A stretch of 64,000 nucleotides of DNA from Pseudorhodoferax aquiterrae (GTDB taxonomy: Bacteria > Pseudomonadota > Gammaproteobacteria > Burkholderiales > Burkholderiaceae_C). The stretch spans positions 160,721 through 224,720 of the forward strand of contig NZ_BMYK01000009.1 of assembly GCF_014652235.1 (NCBI RefSeq), read 5' to 3'. A model generated the notes under the pieces. The model made no database searches, was not told where the DNA came from, and saw nothing but the letters and a program-made list of their open reading frames with translations. Below, piece after piece: positions 63,511 through 64,000 of this stretch (within the stretch, counting starts at the first letter, position 1; every line of letters begins with the position of its first letter). The position numbers were made by a program, and so were the translations under genes.

Positions 63511-64000
63511 ACACCCTGCCTCTGCAAGCACTGCAAGCCTTGCTGCCGCAGGCGGGCGCCCAGCCCGCGGCGGTGCTGCCGGCTGCGCTGCTGGGCGTGC
63601 TCGCGCCCGTCGCCCCCCTGGGCACGGCCGCCGCCGCCCCCGCGGCAGCCCAGCCCCGCAGTTTCGACCGCACGCTGCAACTGCTGCTGGACGGCAGCGC
63701 TGCGCTGCCGACGCCCGGCGCCGCCACCCCCGCCCTGGCCACCCCGGTGCCGCACGCGACCGACGCCGACGCCGACACCGACACCGACAGCGACACCCGC
63801 GCTGCCGCTGCCGGCACCGCGCTGCCGTTCGATCCGGCACTGGCCAGCCTGCAGCCGCCCCCCGCCATCGCCGTGCCGCTGCCAGCCGCCTCCGGCACGC
63901 CGGCCCAGGCACCGGCGCGCCCGGCCGCCGCCGTCACCGTCGCCGTGCAGGCCGCCACCGGCGCGGCGCCGGCCCTGCCTGCCGGCCTCGCTGCGCCGGC
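63507..64000 (+). CDS. fliK: Flagellar hook-length control protein FliK (5' part, cut by window edge)
   Basis: About 164 residues are in the window. They are Ala/Pro-rich with low complexity, including a run of D-A-D-A-D-T-D-T-D-S-D-T near residue 85 coded by hexamer repeats, as expected of the flexible ruler part of FliK. The conserved C-terminal domain that flips FlhB specificity lies outside the window. It follows fliT with a 4-base overlap. The position after fliD-fliS-fliT matches LafE in lateral systems. Confidence 0.75.
   Translation, partial: MNTLPLQALQALLPQAGAQPAAVLPAALLGVLAPVAPLGTAAAAPAAAQPRSFDRTLQLLLDGSAALPTPGAATPALATPVPHATDADADTDTDSDTRAAAAGTALPFDPALASLQPPPAIAVPLPAASGTPAQAPARPAAAVTVAVQAATGAAPALPAGLAAP

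Overview
The window is high-GC DNA (roughly 70% over most of its length) from a betaproteobacterium, most likely a member of the Comamonadaceae/Burkholderiales. The evidence is the set of protein families (a BetR-domain regulator, TctA/TctB with a two-component pair, pirin/DoxX/LysR, aat-bpt), the codon bias, and tightly packed operons with many ATGA or TGATG overlaps. I cannot name the genus. No rRNA, tRNA, CRISPR array, prophage or IS element was seen.

Positions 1-43.7 kb are mostly chromosomal housekeeping. They run: a two-component pair cut by the window edge, a large 2OG-Fe(II) oxygenase, hrpA, a PIN-type toxin-antitoxin pair, argA, a GAF/HD-GYP phosphodiesterase, aat-bpt-iclR, pbpG, clpA/clpS, sixA-ppk, dnaE, a siderophore-interacting reductase divergent from a MarR regulator, a DUF599 membrane protein, trhO joined to a two-component system, a TctB/TctA transporter, LysE and PhzF proteins, a pirin-DoxX-pirin operon divergent from a LysR gene, an FAD oxidoreductase with gluQ, a small flagellin, a FliK-like protein, a PAS/GAF/GGDEF/EAL protein and a VOC protein. 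Aat, Bpt, ClpS and ClpA together make up the recognition and delivery arm of the bacterial N-degron pathway.

Positions 43.7-46.6 kb have visibly lower GC and different codon use. Four small ORFs lie head to tail on the minus strand, separated by three attC-like recombination sites, with a further GTTRRRY core site at the upstream end. Two ORFs end with a stop codon inside the attC R'' box, which is typical of integron gene cassettes. No integrase gene is present, so this looks like an integrase-less cassette cluster. One cassette resembles Imm26 immunity proteins, one has a HEPN-like RX4H motif, and two encode membrane proteins of unknown function.

Positions 46.7-64 kb hold a flagellar locus: flhA-flhB-fliR-fliQ-fliP-fliN-fliM on the minus strand, then a BetR-REC regulator convergent with a hybrid histidine kinase, then fliE-F-G-H-I-J-D-S-T-K on the plus strand, with fliK cut by the window end. 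This order, the absence of fliO, a divergent FliM and a short flagellin fit a secondary (lateral, Flag-2-like) flagellar system better than a primary one. A structured repeat of about 118 bp occurs twice in the window, each time inside an operon gap and in the sense orientation (tctB-tctA and fliR-flhB).
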